Shown here: positions 58,947 through 64,000 of the stretch, one piece after another
Position numbering within the stretch: position 1 is the first letter of the stretch
Layout of the letters: each line of letters begins with the position of its first letter
From: Phellopilus nigrolimitatus
Taxonomy: Eukaryota > Basidiomycota > Agaricomycetes > Hymenochaetales > Hymenochaetaceae
Length of the DNA stretch: 64,000 bases
Direction: 5' to 3'
Assembly: GCA_021029095.1 (NCBI GenBank)
Contig: JAJOHG010000101.1
Span: 33,096-97,095 of the forward strand
Notes under the pieces: generated by a model
Databases searched by the model: none
The model's input: the letters and a program-made list of their open reading frames with translations, nothing else
Told to the model about the DNA's origin: nothing
Position numbers and translations under genes: made by a program

Positions 58947-61900
58947 TAGGGCTCAGCACGAGTCCACCCGTGGGTTGACTCGGACCCGTTGGCGGGTCGC
59001 CCGTGACAAAAAATCCTTGACCCGGACCCGTCTTGACCTGGACCCGTACAGACACGGATTTGCGGATCCTCAGAAACCCGCGGATACAGGTCAAGCAGGT
59101 TGACAGTTAGTCCACGGGTTTTTATAGCATTATGCAGGACTTGTAAAAAATAAATAGTAAACTACCTAAAAACGCTCTACGAGCTAATCCCCGCCCTCTA
59201 CGTCTTGATTCCCATCCTTCTCCTTTGACTTGATACGTTTTTGCTTCTCATCGAAGGCTTCAATGACGTCATTTTCCACAATTACATTTGAGACCCGGGA
59301 CCATGACCCAAGGAACACCTGTGCGCGGCTCGACTCGTCGGAAAGAGCGTGCCTGTACTTAGAAATAGTCAAAGTGCCTTGCGAGAACGAGCGCTCAACG
59401 TCAACAGATGTTGCTATAATCAATAAATTAATAATAAATTAATAAATAATGTAGTAAAGACAAAGAAGAAAGTAAACGCGTACCCGGAGCAGAAAGAAAG
59501 TCTAATGCCATACAAGCAAATGCGTCTCCGGTAGTAGCAATGGGTGACCAGTACGCAATAGGATCTTTACACGTCGAGACGATAGGACTGTGAAGATAAT
59601 CATTAAGTTTAGTCTGCAAGTCTCCGGTTTTACCCCAATTGTCAATGTTTGAGAAAAAGTCGGGCTCGTCATCCGTAGTGTCATCAGCGGCGGGCTCGTC
59701 TTCTCCAACAAGCGCGGGCTTGTAGTTCTCATTCCATTGCTCCAAAAGCATCTCCTTCGCGGCCGAAATCCACTCAGCAGGCCATTTTTGGTTTTCGAAG
59801 TACGCTGTCTTGTAGAGCGGATGAAGCACTACAAAAATAAATAAATAACAATAATTTAGATAGAAGACAAATGACTTACTCATTGCCATACGGTACATGA
59901 TTGACTCGTCGGATTTAGCATAATACTTATTAAGGACTTCGCGGCCTCTCGAGGCTGCAGCACGGACCAGAGGATGGTACATCTTGTTTAGGATAGCCGT
60001 ATCGAGCATTGTTGAGAGCGCGTCAATGAGAGGGATGACTTCGTGGAGAAGGGGAGTTGCCGACTGTGATATTCTTTGCGTCGTAGATAGAAAAGGCTTT
60101 AAACATAATTTAAATTAGCAGTGGGCATTAATAAATATTATAGTACGCGCTGGAACTGTTCTGAGAATCCCAGACTCGTGATTTGCATCAACGACGATGG
60201 TGCTGACCTCGCCAGGACATCGTGAAGAGTTGGAAGTGGTGGTGGAACAAGAAAGAGAGACAATGAAAGACTTACCTGAAGGACAGTATGTAACTGCGCG
60301 AGGATCTCCCATTCCTCCGATTTGAACTTGTACCGTTTGAGACGAGATGACTGCGGGCCATTATGGTGCCTGAGGTCGACAAGCTTATCGAGCGCTGAGC
60401 GCAAGTAAAGCGCGCGCCCGATAGCTTCCGTGACCGAGTTCCATCGAGTTGGAACGGCTCGCACCATTTTTTTTGCCGGGACAATCTCTGTCACGGCACA
60501 GCACATCTGTAAGTCACTGACGAGATTCGGCGAATGACAGGTTCGTTTTGCGAGCCTTTTGAGCTATGAAACAAGTTATTACAGATAATAAAGTATAATG
60601 TCAGATATTCACTCACCTTTGTTACTGCACCCCGTCCGAGACGAAGTTGATCAGGGCGTAGCCTCTCGCGTTTCTCAATTTCTTTCTGCAGTTCTGCTAA
60701 AAAACTATCGTCGCTACTTTCGCGAGCAACGTCAACAGTCAAGTCAGTACTATCGCCCTCGTCGTCACTGTCCATCTCATCGTCATCACCATCGACACTA
60801 TCCATGTCATCATCTTCGTCGTCGAATTCTGGCGTGTCCTCTGTCCCATCAGCTGTCTTCGCAGTGGCCTTGTGTTCGTACGTGAACAGAGATAACGTAG
60901 CCTAAGATATTATTAGTGATTTATTATAAGTATTAATTATTAGTTCTCACCTTGACTACGAGATTGAGTATGCGAGCGAAGCAGCGTATGCGTGTGTGCA
61001 CACCATTCTGACTGTTCAGTGCAAGCTCCAATTTTGATACGAGTGTGTCATTATTTGAAGCGTTGTCGCAGACAATGCCAAGAATCTAAAGCCGAACTAT
61101 GTTAGTTTGTAAACTTCGCTATGAGTACGCTACTTTACCTTCTTACTAATCCCATATTCCTTGAGGCATTTGACGAGCTGTTCGGCGAGATAGCTGCCGG
61201 TATGTGCCTTCGTGAGTCTAAAAAAGAGAAAATCAGTTACGAGCATTCATATTCCTTATGTACTTACTTCACGAAGTCCAGTATGAATGATGATATTTTT
61301 TTGTTCTCGACCATGTGGACGACGACACCCAAGAATGAGATGGTGTTCGGAGAAGTCCAGCCGTTGATGCCAATATGAAACTTTCCCGGATATTCCTGAA
61401 GAGAGTTAAACATTAGAATCCGCATTCATATATCTATGCCGTCGATACTGGTGTATACATCAAACACACTGAGTTTGAGGGCCGCACTCGCTAGGGCAAG
61501 ACCATTCCTAAGAATGAAGAAAACGCAGCGTACCTTCAGCTTAGCTATCATGTTTATCTTCGCCATGTGGAATATTTCCTGAACGTCGCGAGATATCGTC
61601 GCAGGAGAAGGAACCTCGACATTCGCGCAAAACATGCGGAACATCGAGATTAATTCGGCATCTTGTATAATCACATATGGTCGGTGATGGCGGATAACCC
61701 AGAGGACAATAAGAAATCGAAGTCGAGATTTGGAGTATGTCGAGCCGTACGCGAAGCTCTTGAGAAGCTCAGTTTGCTTGTTTTCCTCGGGCGCGCACCT
61801 ATAAACATGACGCAGAATGTTCGCAGTTGAAGCATCCTCACATCGCCTCATGACCGGCTTCGCAGAGGGATGTCTAGATTAATATAGGATAAGTATATCT

Positions 61901-62252
61901 TCTACATATATAAAACGGTCACTCACTCTTTGCACTGATAATTGTACAGTACGCCACCCCTTTTCCCCTCGACGATGCCTGGTGGCATGTTAAAGTGGAG
62001 GTAGCACGCGGCTTTCCACAACTTCATTTGCATACCTGGCAGTAATTTAATAATCAATAAATAGAGTAAAGGCAGAAATAATAACTTACGGAGTACTTCC
62101 TCCTTCGTTCTCCTCGCAGTGTCGAACCGTTTGTTGAATATGGCCAGCCGATTCGCAGTCGCCACGTCATCAGGATCCGGAGAGCTGCGAATGCTCGCAG
62201 GTTGCTCGTCGTCGTCGTCGCTGATCACGATAGGTCGGTTGCGTTTCGCCAT
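58947..62252 (-). mobile_element. hAT superfamily DNA transposon (ends not fixed)
   Basis: The transposase gene fills most of it. Left of the gene, 58960-59060 carries repeated GGACCCG/CGGACCC motifs on one strand, like hAT subterminal repeats, and TAGGGCTCAGCACGAGTC at 58947 could be a terminal repeat. I find no matching inverted end right of 62252, so the right end and target duplication are unknown. Confidence 0.55.
59184..62252 (-). CDS. hAT transposase, multi-exon, frame apparently intact
   Basis: Starts at ATG 62252 (MAKRNRPIVISDDDDEQPAS) and stops at TAG 59184. Exons can be followed with consistent phases through at least the first three junctions. In order: a BED-like zinc finger region (YNYQCKE, then RCEDAS...HVYRC), HIGINGWTSPNTISFLGVVV, ILGIVCDNASNNDTLVSKLE, RCFARILNLVVK, an acidic Asp/Ser stretch (about 60780-60840), VPTRWNSVTEA, TPLLHEVIPLIDAL, DESIMYRMAM, HPLYKTAYFEN and the C-terminal dimerisation motif ATSVDVERSFSQG with ALSDESSRAQVFLGSW. 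These blocks define Ac/hAT transposases of fungi, which excise and reinsert DNA with 8 bp target duplications. No stop was seen in the expected frames, so it may still be active or recently so. It could act on the MITE at 25985, but their ends are not shown to match. Confidence 0.85.
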
Positions 62253-63177
62253 GGTTCGTACTGAGTATAATTTGATGAGACGGGCCTCTATTATATAGCA
62301 ATTATTTTAATTTAATGTCAGCAGTACAGACTAATGCTACGAGATAGCAAATTTTCGTAGCACAACAAATGAAAACATAGCTTACCGATAACCACCGGGT
62401 ACTGACAGTGACTAACGCGTGAAACACGACCAAGCATCGGGAGCCGCGCTTATGACCGACGGGCAAAGGTGTCGAGAAACGCTTGAAGTTGTCGTTGTCA
62501 TCGCAGATCGGGAATACATCCATGACATTACGGTGCTCGTATCTGCGAGGGATATGCAAGAGAACTGGGTCTGAGTGCGAGATCGGTTAGCTGTTCAGGC
62601 TTCTTGATCGAGGTGCTCGCCGAACGAGTCGGCTCGACTCGACAATGACACCCGCACGACACATTTGTCCGATCTTGCTTTACAGTCACCAAAATAGGCG
62701 ATCACGCAGGACGGGGTGGAGAAGAAGAATGGGGTGAGCGACCCGCTAAAAAAAAAGGTAATTAAGAGACTTACAGTAAATCCAGATCCGAAACACGGCG
62801 ATGTGAGCAATCCGACTGCACGAGCAGTGCATCACACGCGACAAGCGGAGACGCCGCTTTTCTGGATTTCAGCGGGTGTTCTGGGGTTCGTCGCCAGGGG
62901 GTGCATGGTGGAGCGACAAGAAAGATGTAGTAGAGATGATGGACAACTCAGACATGGCAAAAGGGTGAGGCATGCCACGTATGATCCAAATAAAGCCAAA
63001 CAGAGTGAGCGTGGTCAGGCCGTCATTGTGCGTGAACATCGGACAGGTCATTCTTACTTTGCCACCTGCATGCACGCTCCGACTGACTCGAAAGCACTGT
63101 CTGTATTTTGTGGGCGACGACCGCCTCCTTCTCGCAGCACTACATGTCCCGAGGTTCTTCAAGTTTTGTTCGCTGCG
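62253..63177. other. Intergenic region right of the hAT gene
   Basis: AT-rich near 62260-62340, then ordinary sequence. The long frame that opens near 62716 has no domain before 63178 and is not supported there. Contains the promoter of the hAT gene or the transposon end. Confidence 0.4.
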
Positions 63178-63694
63178 ATGGAAGCCATCCGTTCGACTCA
63201 TTCCACTGTCAACTCAGCACGATCCGTTCTTCCTTCGACGACCCGTGTGGCGCTGGCCACTGCCATGGACAGCATCGACACAGCACGATCGGCCCTCGAA
63301 GACGCTGCTTCCGCGCTTTGGACGGCCTTCGCGATCGCCGACTTCTCTTCTGCGCACCTTAACCCGATCAGCACTGCAACTGAGGGGTACACAACCGATT
63401 CAGCAGTCACATCTGAAATGGCTCGGACTCGCCTTTTTTCCGGTATATATCCACAAGAGGAGGTGTTCGCGAACTACGGGGAGGTCGGGCTGGGGTCTAT
63501 TAACGGTTTGGTGAGTCTCCTTTCTTTCTTTCTTTCTTTCCTTCTTTCTTTCTTTCTTTTGTGTATTTTTGTTCTGACTGACGGCTATTGTACAGGCAAT
63601 GGAGGATGTCGCAAACACTGTCGACAGTGTTTCCGCTGATGACTCCGACTCCGATGACATGCCGGAGTTGGTAGAGGAACTTTATATAGATTAA
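63178..63694 (+). CDS. Small hypothetical protein with acidic C-terminus (143 aa)
   Basis: Exons 63178-63510 and 63596-63694, with intron GTGAGT to TACAG; the phase is kept and the stop is TAA at 63692-63694. The protein starts MEAIRSTHSTVNSARSVLPS, is Ala/Ser/Thr-rich with helical stretches (ATAMDSIDTARSALEDAASA), and ends in an acidic tail (SADDSDSDDMPELVEELYID). No domain is recognised. An earlier start in the same frame is possible. The intron holds a TTTC repeat. Its last exon overlaps the minus-strand frame that enters from the right edge; if both are real they are convergent and overlapping. Confidence 0.5.
63521..63560. repeat. TTTC microsatellite in an intron
   Basis: About ten TTTC units with one CC interruption, inside the intron 63511-63595 of the small acidic-tailed gene. 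Confidence 0.9.
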
Positions 63695-64000
63695 AGCAAC
63701 TGTAACTTCGTCTCAACGTCAAATGAAGTTGTTTCTGCGCTCGCCCGTTTGCGGCACAGCAGACCCGGCAGTCGTTCCAGTCCACTGCACCTGAGTACAT
63801 CAACATGCCTGGCTTTGGTAACGGCGCACCCGTGCAACTTCCCATGTAGTTGGGATACCAGCAGACGGGCGCGGTGACAGGCCAATTCTCGTAGAAGGGG
63901 TTCGCAGATGGACAGAAACCACATTCGCTGTATACCACAAACCTACTGACGGCCCCACCCGGTCTACGCAAACTATACACGCCGCCTCCAGAGATTCGCT
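63585..64000 (-). CDS. Cysteine-rich protein, 3' part (5' end outside window)
   Basis: A minus-strand frame open from the right edge. The part from 64000 to about 63720 is protein-like: SECGFCPSANPFYENW, APVCWYPNYMGSC and WNDCRVCCAANG, seven or eight cysteines in 60 residues, suggesting a secreted disulfide-rich or zinc-binding region. The end is unclear: unspliced it runs to a stop at 63585, over the last exon of the convergent gene, where it no longer looks like protein. The family is not recognised. Confidence 0.35.
   Translation of the reverse strand, partial: RISGGGVYSLRRPGGAVSRFVVYSECGFCPSANPFYENWPVTAPVCWYPNYMGSCTGAPLPKPGMLMYSGAVDWNDCRVCCAANGRAQKQLHLTLRRSYSCFNLYKVPLPTPACHRSRSHQRKHCRQCLRHPPLPVQ

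Noticed and set aside
62716..63177. N-terminal extension of the small acidic-tailed gene
   Set aside because: Open but without protein-like composition or an acceptable start signal; ATG 63178 is the simpler choice.
1..64000. CRISPR arrays, rRNA and tRNA genes
   Set aside because: No regularly spaced direct repeats, no rRNA-like stretches and no tRNA box pair seen by eye; a tRNA search program was not available, so a tRNA could have been missed.

Overview
The window is nuclear DNA from a filamentous fungus, almost certainly a basidiomycete of the Agaricomycetes (mushroom or polypore type). The grounds are many phase-consistent introns of about 50-60 bp, GC-rich coding sequence, a multi-exon DUF6533-type membrane-protein family, a tetraspanin, a YVH1 phosphatase with its C-terminal zinc domain and a Mub1/SamB-type MYND protein. 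No bacterial, organellar or viral genes were seen. Introns were placed by eye from GT/GC-AG sites, frame continuity and comparison between paralogues inside the window.

Layout. 1-4.7 kb: the end of a tetraspanin gene, a gap, and a MYND zinc-finger gene. 6.1-9.1 kb: a complete Argonaute gene (AGO copy 1) whose slicer tetrad is intact. 9.7-10.2 kb: a small orphan gene on the minus strand (family X). 11.5-13.5 kb: a complete seven-exon YVH1/DUSP12-like phosphatase on the minus strand. 13.5-47.3 kb: an expanded accessory block with five copies of a DUF6533-type 7TM gene, all on the plus strand. Copy A is intact; copies B-E carry stops, frameshifts or a lost last exon. The block also holds a second full-length Argonaute (AGO copy 2, 20.5-23.4 kb), a second family X gene (29.1 kb), decayed minus-strand fragments that look NmrA-like, and a hAT-type MITE inside an intron of copy B. 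47.3-52.4 kb: an inverted copy of 6.8-12.0 kb. It carries the last exons of YVH1, a third family X gene and an Argonaute that lacks its first exon. 53-58.4 kb: a poorly resolved coiled-coil gene, a Mub1/SamB-like gene and a C2H2 zinc-finger gene. 59-62.3 kb: a multi-exon hAT transposase. 62.3-64 kb: a small acidic-tailed gene and the edge of a cysteine-rich gene.

How it fits together. The most striking content is an RNA-silencing locus that has been copied repeatedly. One Argonaute keeps D-E-D-H. Its full-length paralogue has R-K-A-H at the same four positions while keeping the whole open frame and the guide 5'-end pocket. A third copy keeps the tetrad but has lost its N-terminus. An unrecognised protein of about 175 residues occurs three times in the same 43 kb, twice directly tail-to-tail with an Argonaute. 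The large inverted arms, the decayed tandem gene copies and the transposable elements mark a fast-changing region. Any functional link between the Argonautes, family X and the DUF6533 genes is inferred from position only.
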